A DNA stretch of 64,000 bases, taken from positions 62,001-126,000 of the forward strand of contig JANXET010000001.1 of NCBI GenBank assembly GCA_025058315.1. The letters are read 5' to 3'. Under the pieces are notes generated by a model. The model searched no databases and had not been told where the DNA came from. It worked only from the letters and a program-made list of their open reading frames with translations. Position numbers and translations under genes: made by a program. Position 1 is the stretch's first letter; each line of letters begins with the position of its first letter. This stretch comes from Candidatus Bathyarchaeota archaeon. GTDB lineage: Archaea > Thermoproteota > Bathyarchaeia > Bathyarchaeales > Bathycorpusculaceae. Positions 27,222 to 35,911 of this stretch are shown in pieces.

Positions 27222-27434
27222 CTCACAATTCACCTGGATTTGGGGTCTCTTTAGCAAGAAGCTCACTTTTAACTTTTATGGCTTAACTGTCACAAAGTAG
27301 AAACCTAATGTTCCAAACGATACAGACAAACGCTAGGAAAACTTGTATACAAAATACATGCTTAAATATGAGTAGGTGCGAGTTTTATGAAATATTAATC
27401 ACGAATGCAGACAGGTGTAGTGGTGACAAGAATA
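27222..27434. promoter_or_regulatory. Divergent promoter region, lysW operon and homoaconitase pair
   Basis: The gap between two diverging lysine-related operons contains a perfect 10-base palindrome TTGTATACAA (27343-27352), about nine bases before a TTAAATAT box (27362-27369) that could be the rightward TATA element. Leftward, CATAAAAGTTAAAAG (about 27278-27264, minus strand) may be the lysW TATA. The palindrome's place next to the rightward box would suit a repressor or the BRE region. GGTGA (27422-27426) is the ribosome-binding site of the next gene. Confidence 0.4.
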
Positions 27435-28646
27435 ATGTCAACTGTAGCTGAAAAAATACTGGCAAAGGCCTCAAATGTTGAAAGATTAGAGCCAGGAGAA
27501 TTTGTCGTCGCTCATGTTGATTTTGTTTTTGCCCATGATGGAACAGCTCCTCTCATGATAGATGCTGTACAAGAATTTGGTGTAGAAAACTTGAAGCTCG
27601 CCGAGAAAAGCGCGCTTTTCATTGATCATGCAGCACCAAGCCCCTCAGTGCAGTCATCAATTTTACACAAGAAAATGCGGGAATTCGCCGTAAAAAATAA
27701 TATTAAACTCTTTGAAGTTGGTGAGGGTGTCTGCCATCAAGTAGTGATGGATTATGGCTTGGCGAAACCCGGAGATGTTGTTGTTGGTGCTGATTCACAT
27801 ACAACGTTACATGGTGCCGTCGGGGCTTTTGCTGTCGGTGTTGGAAGCACTGATGCCGCCTTTGCACTTGCAACAGGAAAATTATGGTTTAAAGTTCCGG
27901 AAAGCATAAGGATAACCTTAAGGGGTAAGCTGGGTTTAGGGGTTTTCGCAAAGGATATTGCTCTTGCACTATTAAGAATGCTGGGCACTGATGGAGCTAA
28001 CTACATGGCCATAGAATATCATGATGAACTCTTGCCGAAACTCACTCAAGCATCAAAAGCCACGATATCAAATCTTTCAGCAGAAATGGGCGCAAAAGTG
28101 GGAATTTTCCCTGTAAGACCTTTCACCCCAGATAAAGAGGCAAAATATTCTAAGGAGATAGAATTGGAATGCGATTCTCTTGAACCGCTTATTGCGAAAC
28201 CACCTCTTCCATCAAACGTTGTACCAGTTACGGACGTCGAAGGCTTAGAAGTGAATGAAGTATTCATTGGAAGCTGTACAAATGGTAGACTTGAAGACTT
28301 GGAAATTGCAGCCAAAATATTGAATGGGAAAAAAGTGAAGAAAGGGGTAAGGTGCATAATTATTCCGGCCTCACGAATGGTTTACGAGAAGGCTCTAGAG
28401 GTGGGTATAATGGAGATTTTGGTAAAAGCAGGATGCACCATTGGACCACCTACATGTGGACCATGTGTGGGCGCCCACATGGGTTTGCTAGGCCCTGGAG
28501 AATTAGCCCTTTCCACGGCTAATAGAAACTTCACTGGCAGGATGGGGGATCCGACAGCAAAGATTTTCTTAGCTAGCCCTGCAACAGCCGCCGCTACAGC
28601 TATAGAGGGTAGAATAGCTGACCCTAGAAAGTATCTGAGGGATTGA
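27435..28646 (+). CDS. Homoaconitase / 3-isopropylmalate dehydratase, large subunit
   Basis: An aconitase-family large subunit with a [4Fe-4S] cluster. Cysteine ligands lie in FIGSCTNGRLED and PTCGPCVGAH, with GADSHTTLHGAVGAFAVG near residue 110 and FTGRMGDPTAKIFLASP near the end. Sequence alone does not separate homoaconitase (lysine) from isopropylmalate dehydratase (leucine). The position opposite lysWXYZJK favours a lysine role, perhaps both. I chose ATG 27435, eight bases after GGTGA; ATG 27405 has no such site. Confidence 0.9.
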   Translation: MSTVAEKILAKASNVERLEPGEFVVAHVDFVFAHDGTAPLMIDAVQEFGVENLKLAEKSALFIDHAAPSPSVQSSILHKKMREFAVKNNIKLFEVGEGVCHQVVMDYGLAKPGDVVVGADSHTTLHGAVGAFAVGVGSTDAAFALATGKLWFKVPESIRITLRGKLGLGVFAKDIALALLRMLGTDGANYMAIEYHDELLPKLTQASKATISNLSAEMGAKVGIFPVRPFTPDKEAKYSKEIELECDSLEPLIAKPPLPSNVVPVTDVEGLEVNEVFIGSCTNGRLEDLEIAAKILNGKKVKKGVRCIIIPASRMVYEKALEVGIMEILVKAGCTIGPPTCGPCVGAHMGLLGPGELALSTANRNFTGRMGDPTAKIFLASPATAAATAIEGRIADPRKYLRD

Positions 28647-28648
28647 GC

Positions 28649-29149
28649 ATGATAAGGGGAAGAGTTATTAAACTTGGAGATAACATTAACACGGATTTAG
28701 TCATAGCGGGAAGATACAAGTTTAGATCTGTAACGATAGAGGACATGGCGAAGCATATCTTTGAGGACCTTGATCCAACTCTTGCATCGAAAATAAAACC
28801 AGGCGACATAATTGTTGCCGGTAGAAACTTTGGATGTGGCTCAAGCAGAGAGCAGGCTCCCAGGGTTATGGTGGCTGCAGGCATATCAGCAGTTGTTGCA
28901 AAATCATTCGCCAGGATATTCTTTAGGAACGCCATAAATGTTGGACTGCCAGCCGTAACTGTAGACGAAAAGTTTGTTGATTCAGTATTAGATGGAGATA
29001 CGCTGGAAATAGATCTTGAAAAAAGCATCGTTAAAAACTTAACCAATAAAATGGAAACAGCCTTTAAGCCGTTTCCTCAACAGCTCCTTGAGATATTAGG
29101 ATCGGGAGGACTTATTCCCTACGTAAGGAAGAAAGGTACGCTAATTTAA
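28649..29149 (+). CDS. Homoaconitase / 3-isopropylmalate dehydratase, small subunit
   Basis: The swivel-domain partner of the upstream gene. GDNINTDLVIAGRY, RNFGCGSSREQAPRV and SFARIFFRNAINVGLPAV are the classic LeuD/HacB motifs, and the 166 residues match the archaeal small subunit. ATG 28649 lies after GAGGG; an in-frame TTG at 28643 overlaps the upstream stop. The pair forms one rightward operon. It is followed by a convergent LysE-type exporter. Confidence 0.92.
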   Translation: MIRGRVIKLGDNINTDLVIAGRYKFRSVTIEDMAKHIFEDLDPTLASKIKPGDIIVAGRNFGCGSSREQAPRVMVAAGISAVVAKSFARIFFRNAINVGLPAVTVDEKFVDSVLDGDTLEIDLEKSIVKNLTNKMETAFKPFPQQLLEILGSGGLIPYVRKKGTLI

Positions 29150-29171
29150 ACTTAAGTGCTCTATCATTTTT

Positions 29172-29762
29172 TTACCCAATAAAGCCACTAATAATGAAGT
29201 ATACGCCTAATGATACAACAAATAGTCCAAGCATGCCAGAGATCTGCCTTTGTCGCGGGAATAAGTTCTTTCCATACTTGTAAATGGTGTAAGATATTAA
29301 TGAATAGTAAAGTAGATCAGCAATCCAGTGACCAGCAGTAATAGTAATTATTCCCGAAGGCCCTATTAGTTCATAACCCTGAAGAAGTAAAGCTAGCCCA
29401 GCTGAAGCCCACCAAGGTGGCTGAGTAGGGTTAAAAGCAGTGTAAAAGATGCCTCCTAGGAGGGAGGAGTTTACTTTTGAATTTTTAAGTTCAGCCTGAT
29501 TTGCACCGCAGATCATAAATGCTCCAGTAAGTATTAACACAGCTCCGCCAACAGCGTAGATAAATAAGTTATACTTCAGCATTATATCTCCAATTCCAAA
29601 CATTATTAGAAGTATCACAAGACCCTCCCATAATGCATGACCAGCTATTATAGAGGGACCAGTGACTTTCTGCTTCTTGTTCGTATCGAATATTACAAAA
29701 GCTAAAAGAGGACCGGGAATTAGTGCTCCCCCAAGCCCTACCAGAAAACCAAGTGCAAACAA
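29172..29762 (-). CDS. LysE/RhtB-type amino-acid exporter
   Basis: An integral membrane protein with about six hydrophobic segments and the family motif GLGGALIPGPL in the first. It probably exports a basic or neutral amino acid. The adjacency to lysine genes suggests lysine or a related amino acid, but that is inference. The TTG at 29762 has no clear ribosome-binding site. An in-frame ATA at 29777 would add MEILA, typical for the family, and stands eight bases after GGGGGGATC, so the true start may be there. Confidence 0.8.
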   Translation of the reverse strand: MFALGFLVGLGGALIPGPLLAFVIFDTNKKQKVTGPSIIAGHALWEGLVILLIMFGIGDIMLKYNLFIYAVGGAVLILTGAFMICGANQAELKNSKVNSSLLGGIFYTAFNPTQPPWWASAGLALLLQGYELIGPSGIITITAGHWIADLLYYSLISYTIYKYGKNLFPRQRQISGMLGLFVVSLGVYFIISGFIG

Positions 29763-29974
29763 CGCTAGGATCTCTATGACAGCACGATCCCCCCTTAGTT
29801 TAACATGTAACTCAAAGTCATTATAATTATTTTACTTACTTCTTTTTCTATCAAGAAGGAAGCTTTGTATCAACCCCAACTATACTGCGTGATTTGTAAT
29901 ATTTCATCATTAGAAACATGGCTTTTATCAGCTAAGCACGTTGTCAGCAAAGGGATATGAGGGGTTAAATAATA
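29763..29974. other. Intergenic, no gene seen
   Basis: The stretch holds the upstream region of the exporter and of the next small gene. An isolated CGTGATTTGTAAT (about 29888) resembles the GTGAT motifs near 37.3 kb but stands alone. No RNA gene or repeat was recognised. Confidence 0.4.
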
Positions 29975-30232
29975 TTGGAAAACAACGCCTCAGGAGCTCT
30001 TCTTATAATTGTGTTTCTTACGGCAAATGCTATTTTAATAATTGAATCAACCCAAAACAGAATGAATGAGCTGAACGATCAATTTAACGAGGTAATGACG
30101 CAAACCATAAGCTTTCTTGACCATGCCTGGGAGATTGCGCAGAAATTTAAAGATCCGAACTACAATTATGACCAATCGGAGCTACAGAATTACACGCTTC
30201 CACAAGAATTAGATCTAAGGCCTACTGAATAG
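29975..30232 (+). CDS. Small predicted membrane-anchored protein, function unknown
   Basis: Eighty-five residues from a TTG start preceded by GGGGTTA. Residues 7-24 are hydrophobic (GALLIIVFLTANAILII), enough for one membrane helix or a type-IV-pilin-like segment. The rest is polar and helical with an acidic C-terminus (LDLRPTE). I recognise no family. It stands alone next to the tRNA gene. Confidence 0.5.
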   Translation: MENNASGALLIIVFLTANAILIIESTQNRMNELNDQFNEVMTQTISFLDHAWEIAQKFKDPNYNYDQSELQNYTLPQELDLRPTE

Positions 30233-30248
30233 GGAGGATGAATTTTAG

Positions 30249-30367
30249 CGCCGGGGAGGGGATTTGAACCCCTGAGGGCCATGGGCCCACTGGCTCTCCT
30301 GTTAGTTCTCAGCCCCGTTATTAAGAGGATCTCGAGGCCAGCGCGTTAACCACTCCGCCACCCCGGC
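30249..30367 (-). tRNA. tRNA-Ser (anticodon CGA) with a 35-base intron
   Basis: On the minus strand the acceptor GCCGGGG pairs with CCCCGGC, the D stem is GCG/CGC, the anticodon stem CTGGC pairs with GCCAG, and the T arm is AGGGG-TTCAAAT-CCCCT. A long variable arm GGGCC-CAT-GGCCC marks a serine tRNA. The anticodon CGA lies at 30334-30332. The anticodon loop is interrupted after position 37 by an intron at 30330-30296; the boundary can shift by a base or two. The CCA end is not encoded. A minus-strand GATTAAAG box about 25 bases upstream may be its promoter. Confidence 0.93.
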
Positions 30368-30421
30368 ACTTAAGATAGGAATTCCCAAGTTCTTTAATCG
30401 TTTTTGTGTTTAACGGGGTAT

Positions 30422-31405
30422 CTAGATATTTTTTGGCATAACTAAGTCAGCTATATCCACACTATGCTCATATATTTGTAGAAAACTGGATGCCGCCGCC
30501 AGAAACTGTGGAACCATATCAGGATTTTGCGTTTTTGCGCCATTTTCAAGAACATCATATGACTTTGTAACTTTTGCACGCGCATCACCTACACTAACAG
30601 CCAAGTTTACATCACCCGCCAGAAAAGCCTTAACTGCATTCTCATGAGCCTCAAAACATAGGTTGTGGAACTCGATAAGATTCATCTGCAACACCTCAGG
30701 AAGCTTTGTCCCCTTAAGAGCTACAACTTTATACGCAGCTCGAACACACTCATCACCGATATTTTCCACGAGACTTGCTACTAAACGATAGTCCAAACAC
30801 TCAATAGGTTTAACTCCTAACTTCTCACTTAAAATTGGGTTCTGAATTATCGTCCTCAAGATGCGAATCAAAAGGAAATATAGCCGGTTAACCTCTTCAT
30901 CTCGAGCTATAACGCTTCTAGCTAATGAAACATCTCCGTTGATCAAGGACTTTACAACGTCGCGGTGCATTGCAGCAACAAGTGCATATTCCCTCCTGAG
31001 AATTTTGTCTGGAGGAAAACTTGATGGTTCTAATAGACACTGCAGAACTATCTTAGAATAATCCTCTTCCACAATCTCGAGACCTACGAGACGCCCAGCG
31101 CTTTTCTTAATGTTTTCCCTCACTTCGAAACTGATTGATTCTTTGCCTTCAACACGAATTATATCGAACCCTAGCAAATACTTGCCTGTAATTTCACGAC
31201 CTAAATGAGGACCAGGCCTTAAAATGACAACACGAGGGGTGGGTGCAGCGTTATACTCAGGATCTATCAGAAGCTTACCATCGCTAGTCTCACTTATAGC
31301 AACAAGCGAACCTCTTTTTAATCCATGCCTTGCAGCCCAGTCCTTAGGTATGCAAACAAAGAAAGTCCCACTTGGTGTGCTCTGAACCTTACGAACTTCA
31401 CTCAT
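30422..31405 (-). CDS. PhoU-like phosphate regulator with AbrB/SpoVT-type N-terminus
   Basis: Residues 1-50 resemble a swapped-hairpin AbrB/SpoVT DNA-binding or dimerisation domain (MSEVRKVQSTPSGTFFVCIP). Residues about 130-325 are helical with two PhoU-like repeats (VENIGDECVRAAYKV and YEHSVDIADLVM). This is the common archaeal form of PhoU, thought to control phosphate uptake. No pst transporter genes are in this window. Confidence 0.85.
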   Translation of the reverse strand: MSEVRKVQSTPSGTFFVCIPKDWAARHGLKRGSLVAISETSDGKLLIDPEYNAAPTPRVVILRPGPHLGREITGKYLLGFDIIRVEGKESISFEVRENIKKSAGRLVGLEIVEEDYSKIVLQCLLEPSSFPPDKILRREYALVAAMHRDVVKSLINGDVSLARSVIARDEEVNRLYFLLIRILRTIIQNPILSEKLGVKPIECLDYRLVASLVENIGDECVRAAYKVVALKGTKLPEVLQMNLIEFHNLCFEAHENAVKAFLAGDVNLAVSVGDARAKVTKSYDVLENGAKTQNPDMVPQFLAAASSFLQIYEHSVDIADLVMPKNI

Positions 31406-31485
31406 ATTTCTCTCCCAATTTTAAATGATATATTTGGAATCTCAACATATTTAAACAAAAATTTCACATATAAACTTGAGCCTCA

Positions 31486-32070
31486 ATGTTAAACTCAATC
31501 ATAATAGGGCTAGATTTAGCGGGAAGGCAGGAAAATCCAACAGGATGGGCTTTATGGAAAAATAAAAAAGTGAAAACCTCCACAGTTTACAAGGATGAGG
31601 AAATTCTAAGACAAATTAGTGAAAATAAACCGGAAAGTGTCGCCATTGACGCGCCCCTCCAGCTTCCCAAAGAAGGAATTTTCAGGAAAGTGGACAAAGA
31701 AATGATGAGAAGAGGATTCCGTGTCTTTCCACCAGGACTACCAGCTATGAGGATGCTTACTATTCGCGCAATGGAACTGAATAAGTTAATAACAGAAATG
31801 GGCATAAAAACATTTGAGGTGCATCCGTCTTCAACCCGTAGAGCATTAAACATGCCTTTAAAAAAATGGGAAGAAATCCAAAAAGTCTTGGAGACAATGG
31901 GGATATTGGATTGCGTAAACCGGAAAATGACATCACATGAAATAGATGCAACAACCGCAGCATTAACAGCTTACTTACACAAACAAGGCCTAACAGAGGT
32001 TATTGGCAATAGCGAAGATGGATATGTTATAGTCCCAAAAAGAATCAACTGGAGTAAAATTAAACTATGA
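31486..32070 (+). CDS. DUF429 protein, predicted RNase H-fold
   Basis: The N-terminal IIGLDLAGRQENPTGWALW has the Asp-bearing first strand of the RNase H/RuvC fold, followed by VAIDAPLQLP and a C-terminal SHEIDATTAALTAY. These are the DUF429 landmarks. The activity is unproven. Its stop overlaps the DP1 start by four bases, so it is coupled to a replicative polymerase subunit, hinting at a nucleic-acid role. Confidence 0.85.
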   Translation: MLNSIIIGLDLAGRQENPTGWALWKNKKVKTSTVYKDEEILRQISENKPESVAIDAPLQLPKEGIFRKVDKEMMRRGFRVFPPGLPAMRMLTIRAMELNKLITEMGIKTFEVHPSSTRRALNMPLKKWEEIQKVLETMGILDCVNRKMTSHEIDATTAALTAYLHKQGLTEVIGNSEDGYVIVPKRINWSKIKL

Positions 32071-33614
32071 ACTATGCAGAGAAGCTACATAAAGCAGTAG
32101 AAATGACGCTTACGGCAGGATATCAGTTAGATAAGGATGCCTTCGAGTTTCTAAACGTTATAGCATCAACAGAAGATCCAACAGAAATAATGAATAAAGC
32201 ATTACAAAGACTGGGAAAGGCGAAGGATAAGCCCTTATTCATCGAAAGACGGTTCCTGGAAGACCTTCTAAAGGAAATCTACATCTCTGAAAAAATGACT
32301 CCTTGCCAAGAAAAGGAAGAAATTGATCAAAAATGGGTGATGGAGGGTAAGAAACTTTTTCATCCATACGCAAAAGAGGTTGAATCAAACATCAAAGTGA
32401 TAGAGGATCCTGGAAGCAAGTTATGCACAAGCGGAAATTTGACAGATTATCTAGAATATTTCAGAGACAGATTTAAACGAATGGAGAGAATTCTGAGGCA
32501 AAGAATAGACGTTAAAAGTGCAACATCAATTATTGAAGCTTTAAAGGCTCCGCCAAACACTAAGCTAAAGATAATTGGGATGGTTACTGAAAAAAGAGAG
32601 TTTAAGCAGAAAATTATCCTCGTCATAGAGGATCTCCAAGCTAGCGCAACTTTGTTTATACCGCAAAGCGCCCCGAAGGAATTGCTGAATAAAGCAAGTA
32701 AACTTCTTTTGGATCAAGTAATATGCGTAAGTGTTACAAAAACAAGAAGCAACATGCTAATGGTTGATGATATAATACTTCCAGATGTTGCGCAGAAGCA
32801 GCAAAACAAAGCACCTGTACCTGTATACGCGGCACTTACTTCTGATCTACATATTGGCAGTACGAAATTTCAGGAAGAAGCATTAAAAAAGTTCCTTTTA
32901 TGGCTTAATGGCAAATATGGAAACGAAAAAATGCGTGAAATCGCAGGGCGTGTAAAGTACGTTTTGATAGCAGGGGATATTGTTGACGGTATTGGAATAT
33001 ACCCAAATCAAAGAAGGGAATTAGCTGTAAAGGATATTTATGGACAATACAAGCTGGCCGCGAAATTTATTGAACAGATACCAGACTACATAGAAGTTGT
33101 AATAATACCTGGAAACCATGATGCCCCAAGAAGAGCTCAACCCCAGCCGCCAATATCAGATGAGTTTCTTGAACTGCTAGAAGAGTCAAGGAACATATAT
33201 TCATTGGGAAATCCAAGCTATTTAAGTCTTCATAAAGTGGAAGTGTTAATGTACCATGGTCGCAGCCTTGATGACATATTTTCAACCGTTCCAGGAATGG
33301 AACATTCTCGTCCAGAAAAAGCTATGACACTTTTACTTCAATGCAGACATCTAGCGCCAGTTTATGGCGGTAAAACTCCATTATCACCGGAGAACAAAGA
33401 TTTCCTAGTTATAGAGCGAACACCAGATATATTTCACGCCGGCCACATTCACATATTAGGATATACAAATTATCGCGGGGTGCTTGTAGTTAATTCAGGG
33501 TGCTGGCAAGCACAAACAAGCTATATGCGAATGCAGGGGCTTACCCCAACTCCTAACATGGTTTCAGTTGTAAATCTTAAAACTTTTGATGTAGAAGTCT
33601 TATCTTTTTCCTAA
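32067..33614 (+). CDS. polB: DNA polymerase D, small subunit (DP1)
   Basis: DP1 is the proofreading and scaffold subunit of the archaeal replicative polymerase PolD. The C-terminal half is a calcineurin-type phosphoesterase with complete metal motifs: SDLHIGS, LIAGDIVDGIG, IPGNHDAPR, MYHGRS and FHAGHIHILGY. The middle (about 150-240) is an OB-fold, and the N-terminus is helical. The 515 residues fit the family. It overlaps DUF429 upstream and converges on DUF99 by four bases. Orc1 and a likely origin are next to it. Confidence 0.95.
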   Translation: MNYAEKLHKAVEMTLTAGYQLDKDAFEFLNVIASTEDPTEIMNKALQRLGKAKDKPLFIERRFLEDLLKEIYISEKMTPCQEKEEIDQKWVMEGKKLFHPYAKEVESNIKVIEDPGSKLCTSGNLTDYLEYFRDRFKRMERILRQRIDVKSATSIIEALKAPPNTKLKIIGMVTEKREFKQKIILVIEDLQASATLFIPQSAPKELLNKASKLLLDQVICVSVTKTRSNMLMVDDIILPDVAQKQQNKAPVPVYAALTSDLHIGSTKFQEEALKKFLLWLNGKYGNEKMREIAGRVKYVLIAGDIVDGIGIYPNQRRELAVKDIYGQYKLAAKFIEQIPDYIEVVIIPGNHDAPRRAQPQPPISDEFLELLEESRNIYSLGNPSYLSLHKVEVLMYHGRSLDDIFSTVPGMEHSRPEKAMTLLLQCRHLAPVYGGKTPLSPENKDFLVIERTPDIFHAGHIHILGYTNYRGVLVVNSGCWQAQTSYMRMQGLTPTPNMVSVVNLKTFDVEVLSFS

Positions 33615-34168
33615 TGAACCCCTCGTGCAATTATATGTGCTACTCGTAATGGCTCAGGGATTCTGCTACAAAAAGCCAGATTTCTGATGATAGTTTTAGC
33701 CCAATCCAAATCTCCACCAACAACCTCAACATACAAAGGCGACCCTGCCTCAAAAGTACGTACTTGGTGAATTGTTCCTAATTTTTTAAAAACTTCCCAA
33801 CGGACTTTCCAGTCACTGAAATGTTTTTGGAGAGCCAATTTTACCTTTCTGTTATTCGGCTTCGTTCCAGAAATAATGATTACAGGTTTAATGAACCGTT
33901 GGAAGATAACAAAGGGATCAATAAGATTAAAGCCGGCGAAAGAAACTCCGGCAAGCATGACAGCGTCAAAAGTCCAACTTTTCAAACTGTTCACAACTTT
34001 GCTTGTGGCATCAAGACCATCTACTAATATCTTCACAAACTTAACATCAACTATTCCAGATCCATTAAACAGCACTAAAGCAAGAACTGCCCTTCTAAAA
34101 AGCCCCTTCTTAAAACTTCCATCATCAATCCCTACTATACGAATTTTTCTCAAGACACTTTGGTTCAT
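33611..34168 (-). CDS. DUF99 protein, predicted endonuclease V-like fold
   Basis: The N-terminal IVGIDDGSFKKG with its paired acidic residues is the DUF99 signature, related to endonuclease V. VMLAGVSFAGFNLIDP and FIKPVIIISGTKPNN follow in family order. I placed the start at ATG 34168; an in-frame start at 34198 is possible. Either way it overlaps the end of orc1, by 44 or 74 bases. A role in repair of deaminated bases or RNA is possible but unproven. Confidence 0.82.
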   Translation of the reverse strand: MNQSVLRKIRIVGIDDGSFKKGLFRRAVLALVLFNGSGIVDVKFVKILVDGLDATSKVVNSLKSWTFDAVMLAGVSFAGFNLIDPFVIFQRFIKPVIIISGTKPNNRKVKLALQKHFSDWKVRWEVFKKLGTIHQVRTFEAGSPLYVEVVGGDLDWAKTIIRNLAFCSRIPEPLRVAHIIARGVH

Positions 34169-35375
34169 AATCGACAAGTTGCCCAAGCCTGAGATCATTG
34201 GAAAAAGCTTCCTTAATAAGTGTGCGCGTGACCTCTAGCCTGATCCTCTTTGTTCTACCGTATCTTCCCATACTCACAACCTGCGCATTTAACAATCCTA
34301 AAGCGTCAAGCTCATTTATCAAAGTACTAACACGCCTTTGTGTTAACGGAGTAATGGCTAACTCCTTACAAAGTTCATTATAAACTTCATATATATCCCC
34401 GGTGACTGCCTTGTAGCCATTCGCTTTAACCAGATGAAAAACGCTTAAAATAACAAGTTTTGAATGTAAAGTTAAATTTGCTAATGCCTCCACTACACGA
34501 TTATGCTCGATAAGTCTTTCAGCTTCCCTAACGTGATCTTCAGCTACAACACTTGCACCCTTTCGTTCCGCAACTTCACCAGCAACTCGTAAAAGATCTA
34601 ATGCTCGACGAGCGTCGCCGTGCTCAGCTGCTGCTAAAGCCGCACAGAGACTTAAAGCTCCATCAGTTAAGGCATTATCATGAAAGGCCAACCTAGCTCG
34701 TTCGTAAAGGATATTTTTCAACTCACTTGCGTCATATGGCCTAAAAACAATTTCTTCCTCACTTAGAGAGCTTAGTACTCTAGGATCGAGAAACTCTTTA
34801 AGTCGTAAGTCATTAGAAATACCAATAATAGAAACCTTGCTGTTGGATAATGTCTCATTTATCCTAGTAAGTTCATAGAGCAGAATATCACTACGTGATT
34901 TGACGAGTGCATCTACCTCGTCCAAAGCCACGATAAATATTGTTTTAAGACAATCTAAGCCCTTCCTAAAACGATCAAAAACCTCCCCAACAGATAAACC
35001 TGTAAAAGGAACCGTCAAATGTAAAGCATAACATAAGTTTGCTAATACACGATACTCTGTTCCAGCTAATCGGCAATTAACATAGCAAAAACTGACAGGA
35101 GCATTAATTTCTTTAGCTTTAAGCTCTAGATGATTTAGGACATATTTTGTTACAGCTGTCTTACCAGTTCCAGTTTTTCCATAAATGAAAATATTAGAAC
35201 ACCTTGCACCTTTAAGTACAGGAGCCACGCTTTGTCCTAAACGTATAATTTGTTCTTCACGATGAGGTAATTTTTCAGGAAGATAATCATGACGGAGAAC
35301 TTCACGATCTTTAAATATTTTATTATTACTGACAAACCTTTCAAATATATCATTTAATATGCTAGTGTTATCCAT
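34125..35375 (-). CDS. cdc6: Orc1/Cdc6 replication initiator
   Basis: An AAA+ ATPase with a C-terminal winged helix that binds origin recognition boxes and loads MCM. Walker A is IYGKTGTGKTA near residue 66, Walker B IVALDEVDALV near 150, sensor 1 IIGISNDLRL near 182, and the sensor 2 region contains EHGDARRALDLLRVA. The winged helix lies at about 310-390 (GDIYEVYNELCKELAITPLTQRR). The gene borders an AT-rich gap with three ORB-like elements, the usual arrangement of an archaeal origin. Confidence 0.95.
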   Translation of the reverse strand: MDNTSILNDIFERFVSNNKIFKDREVLRHDYLPEKLPHREEQIIRLGQSVAPVLKGARCSNIFIYGKTGTGKTAVTKYVLNHLELKAKEINAPVSFCYVNCRLAGTEYRVLANLCYALHLTVPFTGLSVGEVFDRFRKGLDCLKTIFIVALDEVDALVKSRSDILLYELTRINETLSNSKVSIIGISNDLRLKEFLDPRVLSSLSEEEIVFRPYDASELKNILYERARLAFHDNALTDGALSLCAALAAAEHGDARRALDLLRVAGEVAERKGASVVAEDHVREAERLIEHNRVVEALANLTLHSKLVILSVFHLVKANGYKAVTGDIYEVYNELCKELAITPLTQRRVSTLINELDALGLLNAQVVSMGRYGRTKRIRLEVTRTLIKEAFSNDLRLGQLVDYEPKCLEKNSYSRD

Positions 35376-35494
35376 GGTTCTTCCTCAATTTAGCAGTGAT
35401 AACATTACATTTAATTACTCTAGAAATAAGGAGTACCATACAGAAAAATGAATTTGTAAACTAAATTCTTTTTAAACATGAAAGATAAGGGACG

Positions 35495-35519
35495 CACCCC
35501 TGGTTTTCAACTGGAAAAC
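35495..35519 (-). repeat. ORB-like element 1
   Basis: Read on the minus strand the core is TTTTCCAGTTGAAAA followed by CCAGGGGTG. The dyad-like TCCA...GAAA core plus a downstream G-string matches the known archaeal origin recognition box layout. It lies 120 bases from the orc1 start. Confidence 0.7.
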
Positions 35520-35690
35520 TCCTGTTGTGTAATGATTTTTTGTTATTTCTTATAGAAATATACTCCAGAAGGTTAGTTATGTTTGTAGATTAAAAAACTT
35601 GTTGTAGAAAAATCTAAACATAACCCAAAAAGACCGTATATCTGCCAAAATCTCGTTTGTCCAATTTTCTGATGAATTGATAATAAATTG

Positions 35691-35715
35691 CTCCAATGGA
35701 AATTAAGGGGTGAGA
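35691..35715 (+). repeat. ORB-like element 2
   Basis: On the plus strand CTCCAATGGAAATTAAGGGG then TGAG: a near-consensus ORB, with the TCCANTGGAAA core and an AAGGGGTG G-string. It is oriented opposite to elements 1 and 3 and borders the AT-rich stretch. Confidence 0.78.
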
Positions 35716-35885
35716 GCGTTTTGATAATCACCATTTCTTTTATCATTAGTTTTCTTTCATGTATTTATTACAAAATGTTATTTCACAATTGTTGTTAAAA
35801 ATCTGTGAAGTAACATTTATTTCTCTATATTTTTGAGCTTTTCCTTTTCCATTGACTTATTTTTTCTATATTTTTTGTGAATAAG

Positions 35886-35911
35886 CCACCCTTAGCTTTC
35901 CAGTGGAAAAC
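35886..35911 (-). repeat. ORB-like element 3
   Basis: On the minus strand GTTTTCCACTGGAAAGCTA then AGGGTGG: the core TTCCACTGGAAA is a good dyad and the G-string is present. Together with element 2 it flanks the 170-base AT-rich region. Confidence 0.75.
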
